Shown here piece by piece: positions 1-6,547 of a DNA stretch of 8,916 nucleotides. Source of the stretch: an uncultured Actinomycetospora sp. (GTDB lineage: Bacteria; Actinomycetota; Actinomycetes; Mycobacteriales; Pseudonocardiaceae); contig CADCTH010000358.1 of the NCBI GenBank assembly GCA_902805495.1, positions 1 through 8,916 on the forward strand. Reading direction: 5' to 3'. Position numbers and translations under genes: made by a program. A model generated the notes under the pieces. It had not been told where the DNA came from. It saw only the letters and a program-made list of their open reading frames with translations, and made no database searches. Position 1 is the stretch's first letter, and each line of letters begins with the position of its first letter.

Positions 1-1
1 C

Positions 2-1387
2 CCACGCGACCTCCCCGCCCGGCGCCCGCTCGCTATCCCGCCGCTCGCGCCGTCGACCCGCGACGCCGCGGGCCGCCGGGTGGTCGAGCTGGTCGCCGCG
101 CCGGGCACCAGCTCCTTCCTGCCCGGCCTCGCCACGCCGACCTGGGGCTACGGCGGCCTGCCCTTCGGCGGGCCCACCCTGCGCGCCCGCCGGGGCGAGG
201 ACGTCGTCCTGCGCGTCACCAACCGCCTGCCCGAGACCACGACCACCCACTGGCACGGGGCCACGCTGCCCGCCCGCGCCGACGGCGGCCCGCACCAGCC
301 GATCGCGCCCGGCGCCACGTGGGAGGCGTCGTGGCGGGTCGACCAGCCCGCGGCGACGCTCTGGTACCACCCACACCCGCACGGGGCGACCGAGCGCCAC
401 GTCCACCGCGGCCTCGCCGGGCTGTTCCTGGTCGACGACGACGTCCCCGCCGGCCTGCCCGACCGCTACGGCGTCGACGACGTCCCGCTCGTGCTCACCG
501 ACCGCGCCTTCGCCCCGGACGGCGCCTTCGACGAGCAGCACCGCAACGCGGTCGGGCTGCTGGGCGACACCGTGCTGGTCAACGGCACCGTCGCGCCGTA
601 CCTCGACGTCACCACGAGCCGGGTCCGCCTGCGCGTGCTCAACGCCTCGCCGGCGCGCAGCTACCGCGTCGCGCTCGACGACGAGGCGACGCTGACCCTC
701 GTCGGCACCGATGGCGGCCTGCTGCCCGCGCCGCGGACCGTCGACGGCGTCGTGCTCACCCCGGGGGAGCGGGCCGAGATCGTGGTCGACGTCCGGCCGG
801 GCGCGCGCCGGGTGCTCCGCTCGGTCGGGCACGACCTGGGCACGGTCAACGGGATCACCCAGGCGGCCGGGGCGAACGACGCCTTCGACCTGCTCGAGCT
901 GCGCCCCGCCGACCGCCTCGAGCCCTCGCCCGCCGTGCCCGCGCGGCTGTCCCGCGAGGCCCCGCTCGACGAGACCGCCGCCGCCCGCACCCGCCGGTTC
1001 GTGCTCTCGAACAACCGCATCAACGGCCGCGACATGGACACCGCCCGCGTGGACGAGGTCGTCCCGGTCGCGGCGACGGAGATCTGGGAGTTCACCAACC
1101 GGCACACCCAGCCGCACAACATCCACGTCCACGACGCCCGGATGCAGGTGCTCGAGCCCGGCCTGCCGGCCGCCGAGCGGCCCTGGAAGGACACGGTCGC
1201 CGTGGCGCCGATGACCACCGTCCGCGCGCTGGTGCGCGTGGGCCCGCACGCCGACCCGGAGGTGCCCTACATGCTCCACTGCCACCTGCTGCGCCACGAG
1301 GACGACGGGATGATGCTGCAGTTCCTCGTCGTCGCCCCCGGTCAACGTCCCGCGACGACGATCGCCGCGGTCCACCACCATGGCTGA
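2..1387 (+). CDS. Multicopper oxidase (laccase/CueO/CotA-like), 5' end outside window
   Basis: Oxidises a substrate at a type 1 copper and passes electrons to a trinuclear copper centre that reduces oxygen to water. All four copper-ligand clusters are visible. Numbering from the first visible codon (461 residues shown), they are HWHG at 83-86, HPH at 123-125, HNIHVH at 372-377 and HCHLLRH at 426-432, with M437 as the likely axial type 1 ligand. Domain 2 carries the usual LVNGT, LNASPAR and LTPGERAEI signatures, so this is the three-domain form. The frame is open from base 2, and the codons before the GTG at 80 encode a family-like IPPL stretch, so the gene starts upstream. Any export signal is therefore unseen; such enzymes normally act outside the membrane. 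I see no CueO-type Met-rich insert, so copper tolerance is only one option beside laccase or bilirubin-oxidase-like activity. Its stop overlaps the next gene by 8 nt. Confidence 0.93.
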   Translation, partial: PRDLPARRPLAIPPLAPSTRDAAGRRVVELVAAPGTSSFLPGLATPTWGYGGLPFGGPTLRARRGEDVVLRVTNRLPETTTTHWHGATLPARADGGPHQPIAPGATWEASWRVDQPAATLWYHPHPHGATERHVHRGLAGLFLVDDDVPAGLPDRYGVDDVPLVLTDRAFAPDGAFDEQHRNAVGLLGDTVLVNGTVAPYLDVTTSRVRLRVLNASPARSYRVALDDEATLTLVGTDGGLLPAPRTVDGVVLTPGERAEIVVDVRPGARRVLRSVGHDLGTVNGITQAAGANDAFDLLELRPADRLEPSPAVPARLSREAPLDETAAARTRRFVLSNNRINGRDMDTARVDEVVPVAATEIWEFTNRHTQPHNIHVHDARMQVLEPGLPAAERPWKDTVAVAPMTTVRALVRVGPHADPEVPYMLHCHLLRHEDDGMMLQFLVVAPGQRPATTIAAVHHHG

Positions 1388-1823
1388 GCGCGCCGGCCCC
1401 GCGGTCGTGGTGTTCCGCGTGGTCGCCGTCCTGCACGCGGCCCTGACGATCGTCCAGGCGGTCGCCGCGGGCGGCATCCTGCAGGCGTCGACGGTCGGGC
1501 TGGTCGTCCACCAGGCCGGGGCCGGGCTGCTCTGGCTCGTGTCGCTGGTCCAGGTACCCGTCGCCGCGCTCGCCTGGCGTCCCGGCGGGCTGCCGGCGTG
1601 GCCGATCGGGGTGTCGGCGGGGCTCGTGGTGGCCGAGGCCGCGCAGGTCGCCGTCGGCGCCACCGGCGTGCTCGCCGTGCACGTGCCTCTCGGGGTGGCG
1701 ATCGTCGGGGCCGCGGTGTGCCTGGCCGCCTGGACGGTGCGGGCCCGGCCGCGGCGCGCCGCCGGGACGGATCCTCGTGCTCCCGGGAGCGTCGCCGCCA
1801 CGGCGCCGAGCGCGCGACCGTGA
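1380..1823 (+). CDS. Small four-helix membrane protein coupled to the multicopper oxidase
   Basis: A protein of 147 residues with four hydrophobic segments, at about 7-29, 40-66, 74-96 and 97-120, followed by a basic, Ala/Pro-rich tail of about 25 residues. Histidines occur at 19 (LHA), 44 (VHQ) and 101 (HVPLG), in or near helices 1, 2 and 4, and a WRPGGLPAWP loop links helices 2 and 3. The ATG lies inside the oxidase's last codons (ATGGCTGA, 8-nt overlap), which implies translational coupling and a shared job. I recall uncharacterised actinobacterial membrane proteins of this look beside multicopper oxidases, but cannot name a family. Intramembrane histidines could bind heme b or copper, making this a possible membrane anchor or electron-transfer partner; that is inference only. 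No export signal other than the first helix is seen. Confidence 0.8.
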   Translation: MAERAGPAVVVFRVVAVLHAALTIVQAVAAGGILQASTVGLVVHQAGAGLLWLVSLVQVPVAALAWRPGGLPAWPIGVSAGLVVAEAAQVAVGATGVLAVHVPLGVAIVGAAVCLAAWTVRARPRRAAGTDPRAPGSVAATAPSARP

Positions 1824-1846
1824 TCGCGGGGCCCCTGGCATGCTCC

Positions 1847-1891
1847 GCGCCGGTGGTCGTCGAGGTGCCCTGACCTTTGCCGCACCGGCGC
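1847..1891. repeat. Perfect 9-bp inverted repeat in the gap before the cysteine-motif gene
   Basis: GCGCCGGTG at 1847-1855 is matched by its exact reverse complement at 1883-1891 across a 27-nt spacer. It lies 24 nt after the stop of the membrane-protein gene and 67 nt before the next start. It could be a weak terminator of the oxidase operon or an operator, but there is no T-run, and short perfect repeats are common in DNA this GC-rich. The rest of the 1824-1957 gap holds no ORF of note and no convincing -35/-10 pair. Confidence 0.35.
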
Positions 1892-1957
1892 TGTCGGGGG
1901 GCGGTGCTACCCCTGTCCTCGACGGCACGGGGACGGACGCGGGGACGGGAGAGAACG

Positions 1958-2359
1958 ATGAAGGTGCTGGTGGCCACGGCCGAGACGCAGGGTGACCGGG
2001 GGAACGACTTCCACTTCGCCGTGGAGGGCGAGCTGGTCCGGATCGACACCCCGTGCGCGACCGATCGACGGGACCCGGACGGCGGCTGCGGCTGCGGGCG
2101 CTCGTTCGCCGGCCTGAACTCGGCGCGCCCGACGACCACCGCCCGCGTCGCCGATCTCCCGTTCAGCAGTGCGGACGTCACCGAGGCCCTGCGGTCGAGC
2201 CTGGCGCAGCAGGGGTGGGACCCCTCGGGGGCCGCGGGGGAGGCCGGCTGTCTCCTGGAGCTCGTCGCGGAGCTCCCGATCGGCACCGTCGTCGGCCACC
2301 GCCTGTTCGAGATCGTCGTCCGCCGGCCGGCCCTCGACGTGCCCGATCCCGCGACCTGA
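1958..2359 (+). CDS. Small conserved actinobacterial protein with DPDGGCGCGR motif (DUF7715-like), function unknown
   Basis: A 133-residue soluble protein without signal peptide or membrane segment. ATG 1958 is chosen over the upstream in-frame GTG because a GGGAGAGA ribosome site lies just before it and the codons further upstream encode only Arg-rich filler. The N-terminus MKVLVATAETQG is followed by a conserved-looking core: C33, then DPDGGCGCGR at 39-48 (C44, C46), then FAGLNS and a TTTARV segment at 59-64. A fourth cysteine is C98. The cluster could bind a metal or form a disulfide, which is inference. I recall actinobacterial hypothetical proteins with this motif, probably the family named DUF7715, but know of no function. 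Its stop shares one base with the start of the mazE-like gene (TGATG), so it may be the first gene of a three-gene unit with the toxin-antitoxin pair. Confidence 0.82.
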   Translation: MKVLVATAETQGDRGNDFHFAVEGELVRIDTPCATDRRDPDGGCGCGRSFAGLNSARPTTTARVADLPFSSADVTEALRSSLAQQGWDPSGAAGEAGCLLELVAELPIGTVVGHRLFEIVVRRPALDVPDPAT

Positions 2360-2607
2360 TGAGCGGTACGGTGAAAGGTGTGGCGACGCGGAAGGTGACG
2401 TTCTCCCTCGACCAGACCGCTCTGCAGCTCGCCGAGTCCGCCGCGAGGAGGGCCGGGCTGTCGACCTCGGCATGGCTGTCCGCGGCGGCCCGGCGGGAGG
2501 CCGTCCGTCAGGGAGCCGGCACCGAGTGGGGACACCCTGCGGTCGACGCTGCGGCCGACGATGCCGACCACGCCGCCGCGGAGGCCGAGGTCCGTGCGAC
2601 GGGGTGA
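2359..2607 (+). CDS. mazE-like: Antitoxin-like DNA-binding protein of a MazEF-type pair
   Basis: An 82-residue protein. Residues 10-50 (RKVTFSLDQ followed by AARRAGLSTSAWLSAAARRE) look like the ribbon-helix-helix part of actinobacterial MazE/VapB-type antitoxins: one beta strand, a helix, a turn and a second helix with the SAWL motif. The tail from about 55 is acidic and Ala-rich, as expected for a disordered toxin-neutralising segment. Start choice is uncertain. ATG 2359 abuts the previous stop (TGATG) without a ribosome site and suits reinitiation. GTG 2380, giving 75 residues, sits 7 nt after a TACGGT -10-like hexamer and would suit a leaderless message. The gene overlaps the toxin by 14 nt. 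Its expected role is to bind the neighbouring toxin and repress the operon; DNA binding is inferred from the fold-like pattern only. Confidence 0.72.
   Translation: MSGTVKGVATRKVTFSLDQTALQLAESAARRAGLSTSAWLSAAARREAVRQGAGTEWGHPAVDAAADDADHAAAEAEVRATG
2367..2372 (+). promoter_or_regulatory. Candidate -10 element for a leaderless mazE transcript
   Basis: TACGGT fits the actinobacterial TANNNT -10 pattern and ends 7 nt before the in-frame GTG at 2380, which would place the transcription start on or next to the start codon. No good -35 is seen at 16-18 nt upstream. It lies inside the alternative N-terminus of the gene that begins at ATG 2359, so only one of the two start models can be fully right. 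Confidence 0.33.
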
Positions 2608-2893
2608 GCTCCGCGCGTACGTACGGCCCTCCACACCCGATCACCGGCGGACGGTGGTCCTCCTGTCCAGCGACGGCATCAACGACTCGCCCCGGCCGTG
2701 GCTGCTCGGGATCGAGCTCCGCGACACCGACCCCGGCGACATCCTCGCGGTGCCCGTCGGGGACGGCCGCGTCGCCTACGCGGGCGACCTGACGCGCCTC
2801 TACCGCGCGTGGGTGGGTGAGCGCGTCGGCGCTCTCGACCGCACGCGGCTCTCCCGCCTCGACGGCGCGCTCCGCGCCGCCCTCGACCTCTGA
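2594..2893 (+). CDS. mazF-like: MazF/PemK-like toxin, divergent
   Basis: A 99-residue protein from GTG 2594. This start fits the family N-terminus (RRGEL at 2-6) and has GAGG-type ribosome sites just upstream; the extension back to ATG 2561 reads only Pro/Arg filler. MazF toxins are single-strand-specific mRNA or tRNA ribonucleases with a CcdB/PemK barrel. Matching features are the RRGEL start, the strand RRTVVLLSSDGIND at 18-31, and the family-like end AGDLTRLYRAWVGERVGALD at 63-82 followed by an LDGAL..LDL finish. The usual RPVLVIS-N and P-I-T-S stretches are weakly conserved, so ribonuclease activity cannot be assumed. Overlap of 14 nt with the antitoxin gene implies coupled translation. 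It is the last gene before the htpG promoter region. Confidence 0.68.
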   Translation: MRRGELRAYVRPSTPDHRRTVVLLSSDGINDSPRPWLLGIELRDTDPGDILAVPVGDGRVAYAGDLTRLYRAWVGERVGALDRTRLSRLDGALRAALDL

Positions 2894-2932
2894 GGTCGGG
2901 CCGCGGCCGACGGGGCGCCCGTGGCCGCTCGA

Positions 2933-2938
2933 TATCCT
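2933..2938 (+). promoter_or_regulatory. Candidate -10 of the htpG promoter
   Basis: TATCCT matches the actinobacterial TANNNT -10 pattern and would place transcription start near 2945, giving a leader of about 28 nt that includes the GGGAGAGG ribosome site at 2961-2968. No recognisable -35 is present. The gap shows neither the CIRCE (HrcA) nor the HAIR (HspR) heat-shock operator. Confidence 0.35.
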
Positions 2939-2972
2939 GGACGTCGCACGCCGAGCACCAGGGAGAGGACGC

Positions 2973-4829
2973 ATGACCGAGACGATCGAGTTCCAGGCCG
3001 AGGCCCGTCAGCTGCTCCAGTTGATGATCCACTCGATCTACTCCGACAAGGACGTCTTCCTGCGCGAGCTGGTGTCCAACGCCTCCGACGCGCTGGACAA
3101 GGTCCGGCTCGCGAGCTACGTCGACAAGGACGTGGCGGTGGAGACCGACGACCTGCACGTGGAGCTGGTCACCGACACCGCGGCGCGGACGCTGACCGTG
3201 CGGGACAACGGCATCGGCATGACCCGCGAGGAGGTCGTCGACCTCATCGGGACGATCGCCAAGTCCGGCACCGCCGAGATGCTCGCGCGGATGCGGGAGG
3301 CGGAGTCGGCGGGAAGCAAGGAGCAGACCGCCGAGCTGATCGGCCAGTTCGGCATCGGCTTCTACTCGAGCTTCATGGTCGCCGAGCGGGTCGAGATGAC
3401 CACGCGCAAGGCCGGCACGGCCGAGGGCGTGCACTGGGAGTCCACGGGCGAGGGCACCTACACCCTCGAGCCCGTCGCCGACGCCCCGCAGGGCACGGCG
3501 ATCACGCTGCACCTCAAGCCCGAGGACGCCGAGGACGCGCTGCACGACTACGCGAACCCGGACACCGTGCGCCGCATCGTGAAGCGCTACTCCGACTTCA
3601 TCACCTGGCCGATCCGCCTGAACCCGGGCGAGGAGGAGGGCTCGCGGGAGCCCATAAACTCCCGCAAGGCGCTCTGGGCGCGCTCGCAGGGCGAGGTCAG
3701 CGACGAGGAGTACGCCGAGTTCTACCGCCACGTCAGCCACGACTGGCAGGAGCCGCTGGAGACCATGCGGCTCTCCGCGGAGGGCACGTTCGAGTACCAG
3801 GCGCTGCTGTTCCTGCCGAGCCACGCGCCCATGGACCTGTTCATGCGCGAGCACAAGCGCGGCGTGCAGCTCTACGTCAAGCGCGTGTTCGTCATGGACG
3901 ACTGCGAGGCGCTGGTCCCCGAGTACCTGCGGTTCGTCAAGGGCGTCGTCGACGCGCAGGACCTCTCGCTCAACGTCTCGCGCGAGATCCTCCAGCAGGA
4001 CCGCCAGATCCAGATGATCCGCAAGCGGCTCGTGCGCAAGGTCCTGCAGACGGTCCGTGCGATGCAGGAGAACGACCCGGAGAAGTACGCGACGTTCTGG
4101 CGCGAGCTCGGCCGGGCGGTCAAGGAGGGCCTGCTCTCCGACCACGACAACCAGAAGGCCATCCTCGACATCTGCTCGTTCCCGTCGACGCACGCGGCCG
4201 ACGAGCCGACCACGCTGGCGGCGTACAAGGAGCGGATGCCCGAGGGGCAGGACACCATCTACTACGCCACCGGCGACTCGCGCACGGGGCTGGAGAACTC
4301 CCCGCACCTCGAGGCGTTCCGGGCCAAGGGCTACGAGGTGCTGCTGCTCACCGACCCCGTCGACGAGGTGTGGGTCGACGCGGTGAGCGAGTACGACGGC
4401 ACGCCGCTCGCGTCGGTGGCCAAGGGCGAGGTCGACCTCGGGGACGAGAAGGAGACCCCGGAGGGCTTCGACGAGCTGCTCACCTGGATGGGCACCGAGC
4501 TCGCCAAGGAGGTCAAGGAGGTCCGGCTCTCGTCGCGGCTGACCACCTCGCCGGCGTGCCTCGTCGGCGACCCCGGCGACCTGACGCCGACCCTGGAGAA
4601 GATGTACCGGGCGATGGGCCAGGAGCCGCCGAAGGTCAAGCGGATCCTCGAGCTCAACCCGTCGCACCCGCTGGTCACCGGCCTCAAGGAGGCGCAGGCG
4701 GGCGGGTCGGCCGAGAAGGACCTCGCCGAGCTGCTCTACGGCATGGCGCTGCTCGCCGAGGGCGGCGACCTCGCCGAGCCGGCGGCGTTCGTGACGACGC
4801 TGGCCGCGCGCCTGCAGAAGGCCCTCTGA
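2973..4829 (+). CDS. htpG: Molecular chaperone HtpG (bacterial Hsp90)
   Basis: A 618-residue ATP-driven cytosolic homodimeric chaperone that remodels client proteins, usually with DnaK; the length is normal for the family. The N-terminal GHKL ATPase domain shows E32 and N36 in RELVSNASDALDK, D78 in DNGIGM (78-83), a GTIAKSGT lid segment and the glycine-rich IGQFGIGFYSSFMV loop. The middle domain carries LNVSREILQQ, whose arginine corresponds to the residue that contacts the ATP gamma-phosphate. The C-terminal dimerisation domain is complete and, as in bacteria generally, lacks the eukaryotic MEEVD tail. ATG 2973 is fixed by a GGGAGAGG ribosome site 4 nt upstream and the family start MTETIEFQAEARQLL. 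All key residues are present and I see no frameshift. Its stop codon shares one base with the start of the following flavin oxidoreductase. Confidence 0.98.
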   Translation: MTETIEFQAEARQLLQLMIHSIYSDKDVFLRELVSNASDALDKVRLASYVDKDVAVETDDLHVELVTDTAARTLTVRDNGIGMTREEVVDLIGTIAKSGTAEMLARMREAESAGSKEQTAELIGQFGIGFYSSFMVAERVEMTTRKAGTAEGVHWESTGEGTYTLEPVADAPQGTAITLHLKPEDAEDALHDYANPDTVRRIVKRYSDFITWPIRLNPGEEEGSREPINSRKALWARSQGEVSDEEYAEFYRHVSHDWQEPLETMRLSAEGTFEYQALLFLPSHAPMDLFMREHKRGVQLYVKRVFVMDDCEALVPEYLRFVKGVVDAQDLSLNVSREILQQDRQIQMIRKRLVRKVLQTVRAMQENDPEKYATFWRELGRAVKEGLLSDHDNQKAILDICSFPSTHAADEPTTLAAYKERMPEGQDTIYYATGDSRTGLENSPHLEAFRAKGYEVLLLTDPVDEVWVDAVSEYDGTPLASVAKGEVDLGDEKETPEGFDELLTWMGTELAKEVKEVRLSSRLTTSPACLVGDPGDLTPTLEKMYRAMGQEPPKVKRILELNPSHPLVTGLKEAQAGGSAEKDLAELLYGMALLAEGGDLAEPAAFVTTLAARLQKAL

Positions 4830-5869
4830 TGCCGGAACCGGTGCTCCTGGGCGTCGACAGCTTCGTCGCCCGGGTCACCGACCCGGACACCGAGCGGGTC
4901 GTCGGGCCGGAGGAGCGCTTCGAGCACCTGCTCGAGGAGATCTCGCTCGCCGACCGCGTCGGCCTGCACTCCTACGGCATCGGCGAGCACCACCGCAGCG
5001 AGTACTTCGACGCCGCGCCGCCCGTCATCCTCGCGGCCGCGGCGGCCCGCACCGAGCGGATCCGCCTGCGCAGCGCGGTGACCGTGCTGTCGGCGGCCGA
5101 CCCGGTGCGGGTGTTCCAGGAGTTCGCGACGCTCGACCTCATCTCGCGCGGCCGGGTCGACCTCGTGGTGGGCCGGGGCTCGTTCGTCGAGGCGTTCCCG
5201 CTGTTCGGGCTGGCGTTCGAGGACTACGACGACCTGTTCACCGAGAAGCTCGACCTGCTGCTCAAGATCAACGAGTCGCCGGTCGTGACGTGGTCGGGCC
5301 AGCACCGCCCGGCCCTGACGAACCAGCCCGTCTACCCGCGCCCGTCCCAGGAGCGCCTGCCGATCTGGGTCGGCGTCGGCGGCACCCCCGAGTCGTTCGC
5401 GCGGGCGGGCCTGCTCGGGTTGCCGCTGATGATCGCGATCATCGGCGGCGAGCCACGGCAGTTCGCCCCGCTCGTCGACCTCTACCGCCGCGCCGGGGAG
5501 CACGCGGGGCACCCGCCGGAGGCGCTGCGGGTGGGCCTGCACTGCTTCGGCTTCCTCGGCGACGACGTCGCCAAGGCTACGAACGCCTTCTACCCGGGCT
5601 GGGAGGAGATGTTCACGACCGTCGCCGCCGAGCGCGGCGGGATGCCACCGACGCGACGGGCGTTCGACGCGATGCGCGGCCCCGACGGCGCCTTCTTCGT
5701 CGGCGACCCCCGAACGGTGGCGGAGAAGGTGCAGCGGGTGTCCGAGCAGCTCGGCGGCGTGGAGCGGATCAACCTGCAGATGACCAACCCGCGCCTGCGC
5801 CACGCCGACCTGCTGCACTCGATCGAGCTGCTGGGCACCGAGGTCGCGCCGCTGGTGGCGAAGGGCTGA
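4829..5869 (+). CDS. LLM class (luciferase-like) flavin-dependent oxidoreductase
   Basis: A 346-residue TIM-barrel enzyme of the bacterial luciferase superfamily, which uses reduced FMN or F420 as monooxygenase or dehydrogenase. Seen in order: an early LGVDSF strand; RVGLHSYGIGEHH (E53, H54, H55), typical of the flavin/substrate pocket; ILAAAAARTERIRLRSAVTVL at about 67-87; DLISRGRVDLVVGRGS near 110-125; and PIWVGVGGTPESFARAG past the middle, which in relatives borders the flavin phosphate. The C-terminal GDPRTVAEKV and LGGVERINLQM segments are also family-like. The substrate cannot be told. It starts at ATG 4829, overlapping the htpG stop by one base (TGATG), so it is probably co-translated with htpG, an unexpected partner. 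Its stop faces that of vapC across 9 nt. Confidence 0.92.
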   Translation: MPEPVLLGVDSFVARVTDPDTERVVGPEERFEHLLEEISLADRVGLHSYGIGEHHRSEYFDAAPPVILAAAAARTERIRLRSAVTVLSAADPVRVFQEFATLDLISRGRVDLVVGRGSFVEAFPLFGLAFEDYDDLFTEKLDLLLKINESPVVTWSGQHRPALTNQPVYPRPSQERLPIWVGVGGTPESFARAGLLGLPLMIAIIGGEPRQFAPLVDLYRRAGEHAGHPPEALRVGLHCFGFLGDDVAKATNAFYPGWEEMFTTVAAERGGMPPTRRAFDAMRGPDGAFFVGDPRTVAEKVQRVSEQLGGVERINLQMTNPRLRHADLLHSIELLGTEVAPLVAKG

Positions 5870-5882
5870 CGCGGGCGGTCAG
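5866..5882. repeat. Short inverted repeat holding both convergent stop codons
   Basis: CTGAC at 5866-5870 and its reverse complement GTCAG at 5878-5882 flank a 7-nt GC-rich loop. The TGA of the flavin oxidoreductase and the TGA of vapC (other strand) both lie in the stem. A 5-bp stem with no T-run is too weak to call a terminator, yet it is the only structure seen between these convergent genes. Confidence 0.3.
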
Positions 5883-6304
5883 GGCAGCGGCATCCAGCGC
5901 AGGCCGGGGAAGCGCGCGAAGCCGCGGTCGGTGGTCACCCACGTCGCGCCGTGCTCCATCGCCAGGGCGGCGTGGAAGGCGTCGGGGACGACGTTGCCTC
6001 GGGCACCGACCTCCTGACAGAGCCCGCGGAAGATCGTCCAGTGCCGGGATCCGGGGCGTACCCGCACCGTGCTCGGCCCGGACAGGACGGCGTCGCAGAA
6101 CGCGAGCGCCTGCGCCGGTGGGGTCGGCTCGAGGTAGACGCGGTGGTGCGTCACGATCCGGAGGAAGCCGGAGAGCACCAGCTCGCTGACGCCGAACGGC
6201 TCGTCGGCGGCGAGGGCCTCGGTCAGCCAGGTCCGCCGCTCCTCGTGGCGGTCGCTCTCCGGGCGGTGGGCGTAGACGAGGACGTTGACGTCAGCCAGCA
6301 GCAC
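5879..6304 (-). CDS. vapC: VapC-type PIN-domain ribonuclease toxin
   Basis: A 141-residue PIN-domain endoribonuclease; VapC toxins cut tRNA or rRNA when freed from their antitoxin. The four acidic metal-binding residues are all present: D5 in LLADVNVLVYAHRPES, E41 in GVSELVLSGFLRIVT, D107 in VVPDAFHAALA and D125 in WVTTDRGFARFPGL. This pattern, with the NVLVYAHR and TTDRGFARFPGLRW signatures, is that of the mycobacterial PIN family (TIGR00028-like). GTG 6304 is chosen because the family starts right before LLADVN; an open frame runs further upstream, but it is antisense filler inside vapB. It overlaps vapB by 14 nt, so it should be translationally coupled. Nothing suggests inactivation. Convergent with the flavin oxidoreductase. 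Confidence 0.93.
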   Translation of the reverse strand: MLLADVNVLVYAHRPESDRHEERRTWLTEALAADEPFGVSELVLSGFLRIVTHHRVYLEPTPPAQALAFCDAVLSGPSTVRVRPGSRHWTIFRGLCQEVGARGNVVPDAFHAALAMEHGATWVTTDRGFARFPGLRWMPLP

Positions 6305-6545
6305 GGGCGTCGTCCGTGTCGAGGACGGCCGCCAACGACTCGGGATCCTCGAGATCGACGCCCGGTCGCAGGCCGCTCCCACCGAACGTCGGCAGGGTGA
6401 CCGTCGGCGGCGGGCGCTCGGCCTCGGCGGCGACGAGCAGGCGCAGCGCGTCGGCGACCACCTCGCCGAGGGGGCGTCGCGTGCGGACAGCGATCCGCTT
6501 GGCCTCGGCCAGCAGGTCGTCATCGATGTTCACGGTGGTCCGCAC
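6291..6545 (-). CDS. vapB: VapB-type antitoxin
   Basis: An 84-residue partner of the VapC toxin. Residues 2-45 (RTTVNIDDDLLAEAKRIAVRT followed by the PLGEVVADALRLLV helix) form a ribbon-helix-helix DNA-binding and dimerisation region. Residues 49-66, TLPTFGGSGLRPGVDL, are the conserved toxin-binding tail seen in VapB partners of the mycobacterial PIN family. GTG 6545 is preferred: the protein starts at the first beta strand, there is no ribosome site upstream, and a TATGAT -10 sits 6 nt before it, the layout of a leaderless message. TTG 6548 is the neighbouring alternative. Codons further upstream read as unrelated filler. VapB-VapC complexes normally repress their own promoter, and repeated motifs overlapping the -10 fit that. 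Confidence 0.92.
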   Translation of the reverse strand: MRTTVNIDDDLLAEAKRIAVRTRRPLGEVVADALRLLVAAEAERPPPTVTLPTFGGSGLRPGVDLEDPESLAAVLDTDDARAAG

Positions 6546-6547
6546 CA

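Noticed and set aside
1092..1928. Long minus-strand frames over the oxidase and membrane-protein genes.
   Set aside because: Antisense shadows with Arg/Pro/Gly-rich translations and no recognisable domain; the sense genes carry clear signatures.
2893..2973. A possible heat-shock operator (CIRCE or HAIR) before htpG.
   Set aside because: Neither consensus is present. The only palindrome-like stretch (near 2895-2912) is a bulged CCGCGG-centred repeat typical of GC-rich DNA.
2679..4667. A 662-codon open frame on the minus strand across htpG.
   Set aside because: It is antisense to a fully conserved htpG. Long antisense frames arise from strong G/C bias at third positions, and the translation has no family-like motifs.
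2921..5869. A 982-codon plus-strand open frame that would join an htpG-overlapping segment to the flavin oxidoreductase.
   Set aside because: The part before 4829 is the shifted frame of htpG, rich in Arg/Gly/Pro filler. The real oxidoreductase starts at ATG 4829.
6305..6523. N-terminal extension of vapC up to 6523.
   Set aside because: The extra 73 residues are the shifted frame of vapB, Arg/Ser/Pro-rich; PIN-domain toxins begin right before the first catalytic Asp.
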